Source: Pseudomonas orientalis
Lineage (GTDB): Bacteria > Pseudomonadota > Gammaproteobacteria > Pseudomonadales > Pseudomonadaceae
Direction of reading: 5' to 3'
DNA: 64,000 nt
Assembly: GCF_022807995.1 (NCBI RefSeq)
Contig: NZ_CP094351.1
Coordinates: forward strand, 5,317,501 to 5,381,500
Below, in pieces: positions 26,956-37,376 of this stretch (positions are counted from its first letter, which is position 1; every line of letters begins with the position of its first letter). A program made the position numbers and the translations under genes. The notes beneath the pieces are model-generated. The model worked only from the letters and a program-made list of their open reading frames with translations, did not search any database and was not told where the DNA came from.

Positions 26956-28428
26956 ATGGCCCGTTTCGAACTGCAAAAACTCTACATTGACGGCGGCTAC
27001 AGCGACGCTGGCAGCGATGCCACCTTCGAAGCCATCAACCCGGCTAACGGTGAAGTTCTCGCCCAAGTGCAACGCGCAACGAAGGAAGACGTTGAGCGCG
27101 CCGTGGTCAGCGCCGAAAAAGGCCAGAAAATCTGGGCCGCCATGACAGCCATGGAGCGTTCGCGCATCCTGCGTCGCGCCGTCGACATCCTGCGCGAGCG
27201 CAACGATGAGCTGGCCGCCCTGGAAACCCTGGACACCGGCAAGGCGTTCTCCGAAACCAAATACGTCGACATCGTCACCGGCGCCGACGTGCTGGAGTAC
27301 TACGCGGGCCTGGTGCCGGCCATCGAAGGCGAGCAGATTCCGCTGCGTGACACCTCCTTCGTCTACACCCGCCGCGAGCCGCTGGGCGTGGTCGCCGGTA
27401 TCGGCGCGTGGAACTACCCGATCCAGATCGCCCTGTGGAAATCCGCACCGGCCCTGGCCGCCGGTAACGCGATGATCTTCAAGCCCAGCGAAGTCACCTC
27501 GCTGACCACCCTGAAACTGGCCGAGATCTACACCGAAGCCGGCGTTCCGGCCGGTGTGTTCAACGTCCTGACCGGCAGCGGCCGTGAAGTCGGCACCTGG
27601 CTGACCGAGCACCCGCGCATCGAGAAAGTCTCATTCACCGGCGGCACCGACACCGGCAAGAAAGTCATGGCCAGCGCTTCGAGCTCCTCGCTCAAGGAAG
27701 TGACCATGGAACTGGGCGGCAAGTCGCCGCTGATCGTGTTCGAAGACGCCGACCTGGATCGCGCCGCCGACATCGCGATGATGGCCAACTTCTACAGCTC
27801 CGGCCAGGTCTGCACCAACGGCACCCGCGTGTTCGTGCCCAAGCACCTGCAGGCGGCGTTCGAAGCGAAGATCCTTGAACGTGTGGCGCGCATCCGTGTG
27901 GGCGACCCGCAGGACGACAACACCAACTTCGGCCCGCTGGTCAGTTTCGCCCACATGGAGAGCGTGCTGGGCTACATCGCCAAAGGTAAAGAGCAAGGCG
28001 CACGCCTGCTGTGCGGCGGCGACCGCTTGACCGACGGCGACCTGGCCAAAGGCGCCTACGTGGCTGCGACGGTGTTCACCGACTGCACCGACGACATGAC
28101 CATCGTGCGTGAAGAAATCTTCGGCCCGGTGATGAGCATCCTCACCTATGAAACCGAGGAAGAAGTGATCCGTCGCGCCAACGACACCGACTTCGGCCTG
28201 GCCGCCGGCCTTGTAACCCGCGACCTGAACCGCGCCCACCGCGTGATTCATCAGCTGGAAGCGGGGATCTGCTGGATCAACGCCTGGGGCGAGTCCGACG
28301 CCAAGATGCCGGTCGGCGGCTACAAGCAATCGGGTGTGGGTCGTGAGAACGGGATCAGCTCGCTGAACAACTTCACCCGGATCAAATCGGTACAGGTTGA
28401 GTTGGGTGATTACGCCTCGGTGTTCTAA
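26956..28428 (+). CDS. betB: Betaine aldehyde dehydrogenase
   Basis: 490 residues, NAD(P)-dependent aldehyde dehydrogenase. The catalytic Glu lies in MELGGKSPL, the catalytic Cys in [13 protein letters not shown], and the coenzyme loop in [13 protein letters not shown]. It oxidises betaine aldehyde to glycine betaine, the second step after BetA. The start at 26956 ([14 protein letters not shown]) has GCGAGGA upstream; the frame is open back to 26713 but that part overlaps betI. Confidence 0.95.
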   Translation: MARFELQKLYIDGGYSDAGSDATFEAINPANGEVLAQVQRATKEDVERAVVSAEKGQKIWAAMTAMERSRILRRAVDILRERNDELAALETLDTGKAFSETKYVDIVTGADVLEYYAGLVPAIEGEQIPLRDTSFVYTRREPLGVVAGIGAWNYPIQIALWKSAPALAAGNAMIFKPSEVTSLTTLKLAEIYTEAGVPAGVFNVLTGSGREVGTWLTEHPRIEKVSFTGGTDTGKKVMASASSSSLKEVTMELGGKSPLIVFEDADLDRAADIAMMANFYSSGQVCTNGTRVFVPKHLQAAFEAKILERVARIRVGDPQDDNTNFGPLVSFAHMESVLGYIAKGKEQGARLLCGGDRLTDGDLAKGAYVAATVFTDCTDDMTIVREEIFGPVMSILTYETEEEVIRRANDTDFGLAAGLVTRDLNRAHRVIHQLEAGICWINAWGESDAKMPVGGYKQSGVGRENGISSLNNFTRIKSVQVELGDYASVF

Positions 28429-28454
28429 GCACCCGAGCCTTGTATTGCCTGTAA

Positions 28455-28540
28455 GGCCGCCATCGGGGGCAAGCCCCCTCCCACACTTTGATTTGTGAAT
28501 ACCTTCAAATGTGGGAGGGGGCTTGCCCCCGATGAGGCCC
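28455..28540. repeat. REP doublet, betB-betA gap
   Basis: Face-to-face pair (ATCGGGGGCAAGCCCCCTCC ... GTGGGAGGGGGCTTGCCCCC) with spacer ACTTTGATTTGTGAATACCT. Almost identical to the doublet on the other side of betA. Confidence 0.92.
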
Positions 28541-28572
28541 GACCTGACCACACTTCAAAGAGGGTGCATCCA

Positions 28573-30267
28573 ATGTCCCAAGAATACGACTACATCATTG
28601 TGGGTGCCGGCTCCGCCGGTAACACCCTGGCGACCCGTCTGACCGAAGACGAAGGCGTCACCGTCCTGTTGCTGGAAGCCGGTGGCCCGGACTACCGCCT
28701 CGACTTCCGTACCCAGATGCCGGCCGCCCTGGCGTTCCCGCTGCAGGGCCGTCGCTACAACTGGGCCTACGAAACCGATCCGGAGCCACACATGGACGGT
28801 CGCCGCATGGAATGTGGGCGCGGCAAGGGCCTGGGCGGTTCTTCGCTGATCAACGGCATGTGCTACATCCGCGGCAACGCCATGGACTACGACAACTGGT
28901 CGAAGCTGCCGGGTCTGGAAGACTGGAGCTACCTGGACTGCCTGCCGTATTTCCGCAAGGCCGAAACCCGCGACATCGGCCCCAACGATTACCACGGCGG
29001 CGACGGCCCGGTCAGCGTGACCACGCCGAAAGCGGGCAATAATCCGCTGTTCCACGCCATGGTCGAAGCCGGCGTGCAGGCCGGTTACCCGCGTACCGAA
29101 GACTTGAACGGTTACCAGCAGGAAGGCTTCGGCCCGATGGACCGTACCGTCACGCCGAACGGCCGTCGTGCCAGCACCGCGCGCGGTTATCTGGACACGG
29201 CTAAAAAGCGTTCGACCCTGACCATCGTCACCCACGCCCTCACCGACAAAGTGTTGTTTGAAGGCAAGCGTGCCGTTGGCGTGCGTTACCTGATCGGCGC
29301 CGCCGAAGAGCGTGTTGAAGCCCGCGCCCGTAAAGAAGTGCTGGTGTGCAGCGGCGCCATTGCCTCGCCGCAATTGCTGCAACGTTCCGGCGTCGGTCCG
29401 GCGAAACTGCTGGAAAGCCTCGACATCCCGGTGGTCCACGACCTGCCGGGCGTCGGCGAAAACCTGCAGGATCACCTTGAGCTGTACCTGCAATACGCCT
29501 GCACCCAGCCGGTGTCGCTGTACCCTTCGCTGCTCTGGTACAACCAGCCGGCCATTGGTGCCGAATGGCTGTTCAATGGCACCGGCATCGGCGCCAGCAA
29601 CCAGTTCGAGGCCGGCGGCTTTATCCGTTCGCGTCCGGAATTCGAATGGCCGAACATCCAGTACCACTTCCTGCCGGTCGCGATTAACTACAACGGCAGC
29701 AACGGTGTGAAAGAGCACGGTTTCCAGGCACACATGGGTTCCATGCGTTCGCCAAGCCGTGGTCGCGTGCAACTGAAGTCGAAGAACCCACGGGACTACC
29801 CGAGCATCCTCTTCAACTACATGGCCACCGAACAGGACTGGCAGGAATTTCGCGACGGCATCCGCCTGACCCGGGAAATCATGCAGCAGCCGGCGCTGGA
29901 CCCGTACCGTGGCCGCGAAATAAGCCCGGGGATTGAAGTGCAAACCGATGAGCAACTGGACAAGTTCATCCGCGAGCACGCCGAGACCGCGTTCCACCCG
30001 TCCTGCTCGTGCAAGATGGGCGCTGACGAGATGGCAGTGGTCGATGGCGAAGGCCGCGTGCACGGCATGCAGGGTTTGCGCGTGGTCGACGCGTCGATCA
30101 TGCCGATCATCACCACCGGCAACCTGAACGCTCCCACGATCATGATCGCCGAGAAAATCGCCGACAAGATTCGTGGCCGCCAGCCACTGCCGCGCAGCAC
30201 CGCCGACTACTACGTGGCCGGCGATGCACCGGTGCGTGGCAAGCCGATGCGTGAAATTGCGCAGTAA
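28573..30267 (+). CDS. betA: Choline dehydrogenase
   Basis: 564 residues of the GMC oxidoreductase family: FAD-binding [17 protein letters not shown] at the start, GMC signature [20 protein letters not shown], and C-terminal catalytic region [12 protein letters not shown] with the second signature [19 protein letters not shown]. It oxidises choline to betaine aldehyde. Unlike the usual compact betIBA arrangement, a REP doublet sits between betB and betA. Confidence 0.95.
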   Translation: MSQEYDYIIVGAGSAGNTLATRLTEDEGVTVLLLEAGGPDYRLDFRTQMPAALAFPLQGRRYNWAYETDPEPHMDGRRMECGRGKGLGGSSLINGMCYIRGNAMDYDNWSKLPGLEDWSYLDCLPYFRKAETRDIGPNDYHGGDGPVSVTTPKAGNNPLFHAMVEAGVQAGYPRTEDLNGYQQEGFGPMDRTVTPNGRRASTARGYLDTAKKRSTLTIVTHALTDKVLFEGKRAVGVRYLIGAAEERVEARARKEVLVCSGAIASPQLLQRSGVGPAKLLESLDIPVVHDLPGVGENLQDHLELYLQYACTQPVSLYPSLLWYNQPAIGAEWLFNGTGIGASNQFEAGGFIRSRPEFEWPNIQYHFLPVAINYNGSNGVKEHGFQAHMGSMRSPSRGRVQLKSKNPRDYPSILFNYMATEQDWQEFRDGIRLTREIMQQPALDPYRGREISPGIEVQTDEQLDKFIREHAETAFHPSCSCKMGADEMAVVDGEGRVHGMQGLRVVDASIMPIITTGNLNAPTIMIAEKIADKIRGRQPLPRSTADYYVAGDAPVRGKPMREIAQ

Positions 30268-30287
30268 CTGACACACTGCGGCGCTCC

Positions 30288-30366
30288 CATCGGGGGCAAG
30301 CCCCCTCCCACACTTTGATTTGTGAACACCTTCAAATGTGGGAGGGGGCTTGCCCCCGATGAGGCC
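30288..30366. repeat. REP doublet after betA
   Basis: Same arrangement and nearly the same spacer (ACTTTGATTTGTGAACACCT) as the doublet before betA, including the GATGAGGCCC tail. Confidence 0.92.
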
Positions 30367-30472
30367 CTGCCAGACACTGCAAAACCTCCCGCCTACACTT
30401 TCCTTGATCAGCTCCCAGCCCCGGCCTACTCTGTTGGCCTGCCCGCGCTGAGCCGCCCACAAGGAAGGCCCC

Positions 30473-31915
30473 ATGTTCGAACACCACGCCACGCTCAAGA
30501 AACACTTCAGTGCCCTGCGCACCAACGCCCAATTCTTCTCCCTGCGCTATGTCCGCGAATCCGGCCGCTATCTGTCGGTACGCAAGAACGTCGCCGAACC
30601 GCCCCACCTGAGCCATGACGAAGGCGCCATGCTCACCGTGCGCCTCAACGGCGTGGAAGCCTACGCCGCGACCAACGACATTTCCCTGGCCGGCCTGCAG
30701 GCCGCTCTTGAGCGCGCCGAGCAGCAAGCCCGGCAGATCTCGCCCCATGCCCTGCTCGACCTGCGCGAGCAATCGGTCTCCAGTGACGTTGCCGATTATC
30801 TGTCGCCCGATTTCGACCAACCCTTCCCCACCCTGAGCGACTGCTATCAGCTGCTCGGCGATGAGTCGGCGGCCGTGCCCAGGGACGAGCGCCTGGTGAG
30901 CTGGGACGTGAGTCTGGGCCAGACTACCGTCGAACAGATCTACCTCAATACGGCCGGCGCCGAACTGCGCCAGGCTCAGCGCTTTGTGTTCCCCGGCGTC
31001 AACGTCACAGCCTTCGATGGCAACGACAGCCAGACCCGCACCCTGGGCGGCAGCAACTTCGGCCAGCAAGGCGGCTTTGACGTGATCAGCCGCTTCGGCC
31101 TGACCGGCGCCGCACCGCGCGTGGCCGACGAAGCGTTGCAATTGCTGCTGGCACCGAACACGCCCCAGGGTCCGCGTGACCTGCTGCTGATGCCCGACCA
31201 GATGATCCTGCAGATCCACGAGTCCATCGGCCACCCGCTGGAGCTGGACCGCATCCTCGGCGACGAGCGCAACTACGCCGGCACCAGCTTTGTGAAAGCC
31301 AGCGACTTCGGTCACCTGCAATACGGTTCACCGCTGCTCGACGTGACCTTCGACCCGGACATCCCCGAACAGCTCGCCAGCTACAGCCATGACGATGACG
31401 GCACCCGCGCCAGCAAGCAGTTCCTGATCCGCGAAGGGCTGCTGCTCAAGCCGTTGGGCGGCGCGTTGTCGCAATTTCGCGCCAACCTGCCAGGCGTTGC
31501 CAACAGCCGTGCCTGCGGCTGGAACCGCCCGCCCATCGATCGCATGGCCAACCTGAATATCGAGCCCGGCGATAAAAACCTCGCGCAACTGGTGGGCGGT
31601 ATTGAACACGGCATCCTGATGTCGACCAATCGTTCGTGGTCCATCGACGATGCGCGCAACAAGTTCCAGTTCGGGTGTGAGTGGGGCCAGTTGATCGAAA
31701 ACGGCGAACTCAAGGGTGTGGTGAAGAACCCCAACTATCGCGCCATTTCCGCGCAGTTCTGGCGCAAGCTCAGCGCGGTCGGCGATGCCAGCACTTTCAA
31801 GGTATTGGGCACGCCGAACTGCGGCAAGGGCGAGCCCAACCAGGTGATCCGCGTCGGCCATGCGTCGCCGGCCTGCGTATTCAGTAACGTCGATGTATTC
31901 GGGGGAGACGCCTGA
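30473..31915 (+). CDS. TldD-like metallopeptidase
   Basis: 480 residues of the TldD/PmbA family. The zinc motif HESIGH is present in QMILQIHESIGHPLELDR, which makes this the active, TldD-type subunit. Later conserved regions are seen (SRACGWNRPPIDRMANLNIE and HASPACVFSNV). TldD with TldE forms a protease that digests unfolded peptides and, in some systems, trims peptide antibiotic leaders. AAGGAAGG precedes the ATG; the stop overlaps the next start (TGATG). No peptide precursor gene was seen nearby. Confidence 0.85.
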   Translation: MFEHHATLKKHFSALRTNAQFFSLRYVRESGRYLSVRKNVAEPPHLSHDEGAMLTVRLNGVEAYAATNDISLAGLQAALERAEQQARQISPHALLDLREQSVSSDVADYLSPDFDQPFPTLSDCYQLLGDESAAVPRDERLVSWDVSLGQTTVEQIYLNTAGAELRQAQRFVFPGVNVTAFDGNDSQTRTLGGSNFGQQGGFDVISRFGLTGAAPRVADEALQLLLAPNTPQGPRDLLLMPDQMILQIHESIGHPLELDRILGDERNYAGTSFVKASDFGHLQYGSPLLDVTFDPDIPEQLASYSHDDDGTRASKQFLIREGLLLKPLGGALSQFRANLPGVANSRACGWNRPPIDRMANLNIEPGDKNLAQLVGGIEHGILMSTNRSWSIDDARNKFQFGCEWGQLIENGELKGVVKNPNYRAISAQFWRKLSAVGDASTFKVLGTPNCGKGEPNQVIRVGHASPACVFSNVDVFGGDA

Positions 31916-33231
31916 TGAATAATTTCAAGGCACTGGTGGACTGGCTCAAGCAGGCCATCACCGACAAGGAGCAATTTCACCTCGGCTACGCGGATGAATC
32001 ATCGGAGTTCGTGCGTTTCAACCACGCGCAGGTACGCCAGGCCGGCCAGGTGCAACAGGCCAGCCTGAACCTCAAGCTGATCAACGATGGCCGCCACGCC
32101 GACCTGGGCATCACCCTGTCCGGCGCGCCGGATCTGGATCGCCAGCGTCTGGCCGGCGGCCTGCAACAGCTGCGTGAAACCTTGCCGTTGCTGCCGCCGG
32201 ACCCGTATCTGTTGCTGAATCACAACGCCTGGGAAAGCCACAATGAACAACTGCGGCCCCTGCCGGAGCTGGCCCAGGTGCTGCAAGACATCAGCCAGGC
32301 CGCCGAAGGCGTGGACCTGGTCGGTTTCTATGCCGCCGGCCCCATCAGCCGTGGCTTTGCCAGCTCCGATGGGGCGTTCGGCTGGCACCAGGCCAATAGC
32401 TTCAACTTCGACTTCAGCCTGTTCCACGCCAATGGCGAAGCGGTCAAGGCCAGCTATGCCGGGCACAGCTGGGACAGCGCCGAGTTCGCCCGACGCGTCC
32501 AGCAGGCCCGCGATCAGCTCCAATTTTTGGGCCGGCCACTGCACCCGCTGGCGCCCGGACAGTACCGCGCCTACCTCGCGCCGGCAGCACTCGAAGAACT
32601 CATCAGCATCATTACCTGGGGCGGTTTTTCCGCGCAGGCCATCGCCAGCAAAGGCAGCTCGCTGCAACGCCTGTATGCCGGCGAACAACAGCTGAGCCCG
32701 CTGGTGACGGTGACCGAGCAGATCAGCGGTTCACTGAGCCAGGCCTTTTCCACCGAAGGCTACCCGCGCAGCGATGTCAGGTTGATCAATGCCGGCATGG
32801 CCGATGGCCAACTGGTCAACTCGCGCAGCGCCGCCGAATACGGCCTGAACGCCAACGGCGCCGGCAGCGACGAGTCCCCCAGCGCCCTGCAGATGGCCGC
32901 CGGCAACCTGGCCCAGGCCGATATCCTCAGGCAATTGGGCACCGGGCTGTACATCAGCAACCTGTGGTACCTGAACTACTCCGACCTGCCGGCGGCGCGC
33001 CTGACCGGCATGACCCGCTTCGCCACGTTCTGGGTGCAAGACGGCGAGATCAAGGCCCCGGTCAGCACCATGCGCTTTGATGACAGTGTGTACAGCCTGC
33101 TGGGCTCACAGCTGGAAGCGTTGACGGCCGAGCGAGAGCTGCTGCTGTCGGCCAGTACCTATGGGCAGCGCAACACCGCGTCGAATCTGCTGCCAGGCGC
33201 CCTGGTCAAACGCCTGACCCTCACCCTCTAA
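31915..33231 (+). CDS. TldE/PmbA-like partner protein
   Basis: 438 residues, same superfamily as the preceding gene but without the HExxxH zinc motif, as is normal for the TldE/PmbA partner. It starts on the A of the TldD-like stop codon, so the two are translationally coupled and likely form the TldD-TldE heterodimer. It ends with a half-REP sequence just after the stop. Substrate unknown. Confidence 0.82.
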   Translation: MNNFKALVDWLKQAITDKEQFHLGYADESSEFVRFNHAQVRQAGQVQQASLNLKLINDGRHADLGITLSGAPDLDRQRLAGGLQQLRETLPLLPPDPYLLLNHNAWESHNEQLRPLPELAQVLQDISQAAEGVDLVGFYAAGPISRGFASSDGAFGWHQANSFNFDFSLFHANGEAVKASYAGHSWDSAEFARRVQQARDQLQFLGRPLHPLAPGQYRAYLAPAALEELISIITWGGFSAQAIASKGSSLQRLYAGEQQLSPLVTVTEQISGSLSQAFSTEGYPRSDVRLINAGMADGQLVNSRSAAEYGLNANGAGSDESPSALQMAAGNLAQADILRQLGTGLYISNLWYLNYSDLPAARLTGMTRFATFWVQDGEIKAPVSTMRFDDSVYSLLGSQLEALTAERELLLSASTYGQRNTASNLLPGALVKRLTLTL

Positions 33232-33246
33232 GCCCCCTCCCACATT
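33230..33246. repeat. Half REP
   Basis: AAGCCCCCTCCCACATT directly at the TldE-like stop codon: one arm of the main REP family without its partner. The remaining gap to 33394 holds nothing else clear. Confidence 0.7.
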
Positions 33247-33394
33247 GGATTGCTGCTCTCTCAGACATCGCCTTGTCATCTCTTCCTACGGCCCATTCTC
33301 TTCTTCCCGGTCTTCGCGCCAGCCCTGTTGTCGCCCGCAAAAAACCTCGCTATAAGGGTTGATGGCATACCGCCACATCACAGGGAGTGCAGCG

Positions 33395-34285
33395 ATGACC
33401 CAGGGAAGTTTTGTCATAGATAAGCTGTACAAGCACTACAACGTCCACGTAGAGCAACTGGGCAATGACCCACGCAGAAAAACCGTATTGATGGTCAACG
33501 GCGCGCTGTCCACCACGCGCTCCTTTGCCCGCACCAGCAAATGCCTGGCCGAGCATTTCAATGTTCTGCTGTTCGACTTGCCTTTCTCCGGCTATTCCCG
33601 CGAACACAACACCGACCTCGACCTGGTGACCAAGGACGACGAAGTACAGATGCTGCGCGCGCTGGTGGAGCGTTTTGCCGTCAACCATCTGGTCTCGGCC
33701 TCATGGGGCGGCATCTCCACATTGCTGACGCTGGCCCATAACCCACCGTCCATCGAAAGCTCGGTGGTGATGGCCCTGGCGCCCAACCTCAACCGGGCGA
33801 TGCTCGAGTATGTGGAGCGCGTGCGGGTATTGATCGAAGCCGATGACAAATCCGCCGTCGGCCATCTGCTCAACGAGACAGTCGGCAAATACCTGTCGCC
33901 GCGCCTCAAGCGCAACAACCACCGCCACCTGTCGAACATGGCCACCACCGAGTATCGCCAGGCGCGGTTCCATATCCATCAGGTCCTGGCGCTGGGCGAT
34001 GGCAACTACTTGCCGGCGCTCCGGCAAATTGCTACGCCGGTGCACTTCCTCAACGGTACGCTGGACGAATACACCCCGGCCGCCGAAGCCCGGTTGTTCG
34101 GCGATTACGTGAGGCGCAGCAGTTTCGCCGTGGCCGAACACACCGGCCATTTGCTCGACCTGGAATCACGCGAGGCGGCGCTGAGTGTGCATCGCGCCTT
34201 GCTGGATTTTCTGGTGGGCGAGCACGCTGCATTGTCGGACTTAGACGAACCGCCAGTGGGAAAAACAGCGGCGGATGGCGCATAA
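33395..34285 (+). CDS. rhlA: RhlA-like 3-(3-hydroxyalkanoyloxy)alkanoate synthase
   Basis: 296 residues, alpha/beta-hydrolase fold, the length of P. aeruginosa RhlA (295). From memory of that protein the match is close along the whole chain: [72 protein letters not shown]. The presumed triad is S103, D224 and H252, each one residue on from RhlA S102/D223/H251. RhlA dimerises 3-hydroxyacyl-ACP into HAA, a biosurfactant and rhamnolipid precursor. PhaG (transacylase) is a paralogue but less like this protein. No rhlB neighbour. AGGGAG lies 7 bases before the ATG. Confidence 0.82.
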   Translation: MTQGSFVIDKLYKHYNVHVEQLGNDPRRKTVLMVNGALSTTRSFARTSKCLAEHFNVLLFDLPFSGYSREHNTDLDLVTKDDEVQMLRALVERFAVNHLVSASWGGISTLLTLAHNPPSIESSVVMALAPNLNRAMLEYVERVRVLIEADDKSAVGHLLNETVGKYLSPRLKRNNHRHLSNMATTEYRQARFHIHQVLALGDGNYLPALRQIATPVHFLNGTLDEYTPAAEARLFGDYVRRSSFAVAEHTGHLLDLESREAALSVHRALLDFLVGEHAALSDLDEPPVGKTAADGA

Positions 34286-34322
34286 TCGCCGACACATAGC
34301 CTGCTAACAAAAAAGGGTTCCC

Positions 34323-35750
34323 ATGCCGAATCGTGCCCCTCTCGACGCCAAGACCGCCCGCTGGCTCCCCTGGGTGGTCGCGATTGCCTTCTTCATGCAG
34401 TCGCTGGACGGGACGATCCTCAACACGGCGCTGCCGGCCATGGCTCGGGACCTGGCGGAAAACCCGCTGCGCATGCAGGGCGTGGTGATTGCCTACATGC
34501 TCACCGTCGCCTTGCTGATCCCCGCGTCGGGCTGGATCGCCGACCGCTTCGGCACCAGGAAGATCTTCTTTGGCGCGATCCTGCTGTTCAGCATCGGCTC
34601 ATTGTTGTGCGCCTTGTCCAGCAGCTTGAGCATGCTGGTGGGGGCGCGGGTGATCCAAGGCCTGGGCGGGGCGCTGATGCTGCCGGTCGGGCGCCTGGTG
34701 GTACTGCGCGCCTATCCCCGTTCCGAGCTGGTGCGGATCATGGGCTTCATTACCATCCCCGGCCTGCTCGGCCCGTTGCTCGGTCCGACCCTGGGTGGCT
34801 GGATGGTGCAATACCTGACCTGGCACTGGATCTTCCTGATCAACCTGCCGGTAGGCATGCTCGGCTGCTATGCCGTTTGGAAGTTCATCCCCGACCTGCG
34901 CGGCAGCGAGCGTACGCGCTTCGATAGCCTCGGCTTCCTGTTGTTCGGCGCGGCGATGGTGCTGATCACCATCGCCATGGAGGGTCTGGGCGAACTGCAC
35001 CTGCCGCACCTGCGGGTGATGTTGCTGCTGTTCGGCGGGCTGGCGTGCCTGGCGGCGTATTGGCTGCGCGCCGGGCATATCGACAACGCCCTGTTCTCGC
35101 CGGTGCTGTTCAAGACCCGTACCTTTGCCGTGGGCATTCTCGGCAACCTGTTCGCGCGCCTGGGCAGCGGCGCCCTGCCGTTCCTGGTACCGCTGCTGTT
35201 GCAAGTGGCGCTGGGTTATTCTCCGTCTCAGGCCGGCATGAGCATGCTGCCGCTGGCGGCGGCGGCGATGTTCGCCAAGTCCATCGCCCGGCCGCTGATC
35301 GAGCGGCTGGGTTATCGCGTGGTGCTCACCGGCAACACCCTGGCGCTGGGCGCCATGCTGGCGAGCATGGGCCTGGTCAGCGAGCAAACCCCGTATCCGC
35401 TGCTGTTGGGGATGCTGGCGGTGCTCGGCGCCATCAACTCCCTGCAATTCACGGCGATGAACACCGTCACCCTGATCGACCTCGACGACGCCCAGGCCAG
35501 CAGCGGCAACAGTTTGCTGTCGGTGGTGGCGCAACTGTCCCTGAGCCTGGGCGTGGCCTGCGCCGGTGCGCTGCTCGGTGGGTTCACAGCCGAAGCCGGC
35601 AACGATGGGGTGAACACGGTGCTCGGCGCGTTCCAGCTGACGTTTCTCACCGTGGGCATCATGGCCATGCTGGCGGCGGCGATCTTCCTGCAATTGTCGC
35701 CAAAAGACGGCAAACGCGTAGTCAGCCGCGAGCATGATATCGAGCACTGA
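34323..35750 (+). CDS. MFS drug/surfactant exporter (DHA2 type)
   Basis: 475 residues, about 14 membrane segments, of the EmrB/MdtD-like DHA2 branch: motif A GWIADRFGTRKIFFGA, motif C GLLGPLLGPTLGGW, and an N-terminal D in SLDGTILNTALPAMA. It starts 37 bp after the RhlA-like gene in the same direction, with AAAGGG before the ATG, so co-transcription is likely. Export of HAA or a related lipid is an inference from this pairing; a general drug exporter is the alternative. Confidence 0.85.
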   Translation: MPNRAPLDAKTARWLPWVVAIAFFMQSLDGTILNTALPAMARDLAENPLRMQGVVIAYMLTVALLIPASGWIADRFGTRKIFFGAILLFSIGSLLCALSSSLSMLVGARVIQGLGGALMLPVGRLVVLRAYPRSELVRIMGFITIPGLLGPLLGPTLGGWMVQYLTWHWIFLINLPVGMLGCYAVWKFIPDLRGSERTRFDSLGFLLFGAAMVLITIAMEGLGELHLPHLRVMLLLFGGLACLAAYWLRAGHIDNALFSPVLFKTRTFAVGILGNLFARLGSGALPFLVPLLLQVALGYSPSQAGMSMLPLAAAAMFAKSIARPLIERLGYRVVLTGNTLALGAMLASMGLVSEQTPYPLLLGMLAVLGAINSLQFTAMNTVTLIDLDDAQASSGNSLLSVVAQLSLSLGVACAGALLGGFTAEAGNDGVNTVLGAFQLTFLTVGIMAMLAAAIFLQLSPKDGKRVVSREHDIEH

Positions 35751-35832
35751 GCGGCGTCTCGTCTAGAACTTGCGGGGAAATTCCCACGAGACTGGTACAC
35801 TGCGCGACATTTTGTTTTGCAGAGCCAGTCCC

Positions 35833-37218
35833 GTGACCACCATCGCCACCGCTTTTAATACTTTGCCCCTGTCCTCCGCCATGCTGGCTAACCTCGACTC
35901 GCTGGGTTATGTCGAGATGACGCAGATCCAGGCGCAGAGCTTGCCGGTGATCCTCAAGGGGCTGGACCTGATCGCCCAGGCCAAGACCGGCAGCGGCAAG
36001 ACCGCCGCCTTCGGTATCGGCCTGCTCAATCCGATCAACCCGCGCTATTTCGGTTGCCAGGCCCTGGTGATGTGCCCGACCCGCGAGCTGGCCGACCAGG
36101 TGGCCAAGGAAATCCGTCGCCTGGCCCGCGCTGAAGACAACATCAAGGTGCTGACCCTGTGCGGCGGCGTGTCTCTCGGCCCACAGATCGCTTCCCTGGA
36201 GCACGGCGCCCACGTGATCGTCGGCACCCCGGGCCGTATCCAGCAGCACCTGCGCAAGGGTTCGCTGGTACTCGACGGTTTGAACACGCTGATCCTCGAC
36301 GAAGCCGACCGCATGCTCGACATGGGTTTCTACGACGCCATCGAAGACATCATCAGCAAGACCCCGCCACGTCGCCAGACCCTGCTGTTCTCAGCCACGT
36401 ACCCGGTGAGTATCAAGCAGTTGGCCTCCAAGTTCATGCGCGCGCCGCAACAGGTGAAAGCCGAGGCGTTCCACTCCGACGATCAGATTGAACAGCGGTT
36501 CTACGAGATCTCGCCGGAAGAACGCATGGACGCCGTGACCAAGGTGCTGGCGCATTTCCGCCCGGCGTCGTGCGTGGCGTTCTGCTTCACCAAGCAGCAA
36601 GTGCAGGAAACCGTGGATCACCTGACGTCCAAGGGCATCTCCGCCGTCGGCCTGCACGGTGACCTGGAGCAACGCGACCGTGACCAGGTACTGGCGATGT
36701 TCGCCAACCGCAGCACCTCGGTGCTGGTGGCCACCGACGTGGCCGCCCGCGGCCTGGACATTGACTCGCTGGACATGGTGATCAACGTCGAGCTGGCCCG
36801 CGATTCGGAAATCCACATTCACCGCGTCGGCCGTACCGGTCGCGCGGGTGAGACCGGCATTGCCATCAGCCTGGTGGCGCCGTCCGAAGCGCACCGCGCC
36901 CAGGCCATCGAGCAACTGCAGAAGTCGCCATTGAACTGGGACCAGCTGGACAACCTCAAGCCGCAGAGCGGTGGCCCGCTGCTGCCGGTGATGAGCACGC
37001 TGTGCATCGCCGCCGGCCGCAAGGACAAGGTGCGCCCGGGTGACATCCTAGGCGCATTGACCGGCGAAGCCGGCATCCCGGGTGCCCAGGTCGGCAAGAT
37101 CGCGATCTTTGATTTCCAGGCCTTCGTGGCCGTGGAACGCGGCATCGCCAAGCAGGCGCTGCAGCGCTTGAACGACGGCAAGATCAAGGGCCGTTCGTTG
37201 CGCGTGCGCATCCTGTAA
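35833..37218 (+). CDS. dbpA: DEAD-box ATP-dependent RNA helicase DbpA
   Basis: 461 residues (E. coli DbpA 457). Helicase motifs in order: AQAKTGSGKTAAFG (I), PTRELADQ (Ia), LDEADRMLDMGF (II, DEAD), SATYP (III), HRVGRTGRAGETG (VI). The C-terminal DbpA RNA-binding domain (residues ~385-461, DILGALTGEAGIPGAQVGKI) targets 23S rRNA helix 92 during 50S assembly. The GTG at 35833 (MTTIATAFNTLPLS) aligns best with the family; the frame is open back to 35770. Confidence 0.92.
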   Translation: MTTIATAFNTLPLSSAMLANLDSLGYVEMTQIQAQSLPVILKGLDLIAQAKTGSGKTAAFGIGLLNPINPRYFGCQALVMCPTRELADQVAKEIRRLARAEDNIKVLTLCGGVSLGPQIASLEHGAHVIVGTPGRIQQHLRKGSLVLDGLNTLILDEADRMLDMGFYDAIEDIISKTPPRRQTLLFSATYPVSIKQLASKFMRAPQQVKAEAFHSDDQIEQRFYEISPEERMDAVTKVLAHFRPASCVAFCFTKQQVQETVDHLTSKGISAVGLHGDLEQRDRDQVLAMFANRSTSVLVATDVAARGLDIDSLDMVINVELARDSEIHIHRVGRTGRAGETGIAISLVAPSEAHRAQAIEQLQKSPLNWDQLDNLKPQSGGPLLPVMSTLCIAAGRKDKVRPGDILGALTGEAGIPGAQVGKIAIFDFQAFVAVERGIAKQALQRLNDGKIKGRSLRVRIL

Positions 37219-37255
37219 CACGACCGTTGATCCAATGAAGATCCAATGTGGGAGG

Positions 37256-37336
37256 GGGCTTGCCCCCGATGGCGGTGTGTCAGTCAGTACATCTGTTACT
37301 GAGACACCGCTATCGGGGGCAAGCCCCCTCCCACAT
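37256..37336. repeat. REP doublet
   Basis: Inverted pair of the main family between dbpA and the BaiN-like gene. Confidence 0.92.
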
Positions 37337-37376
37337 TGGACTGTATTCAAATTCAGATTTTTATGAGGACACCGTT

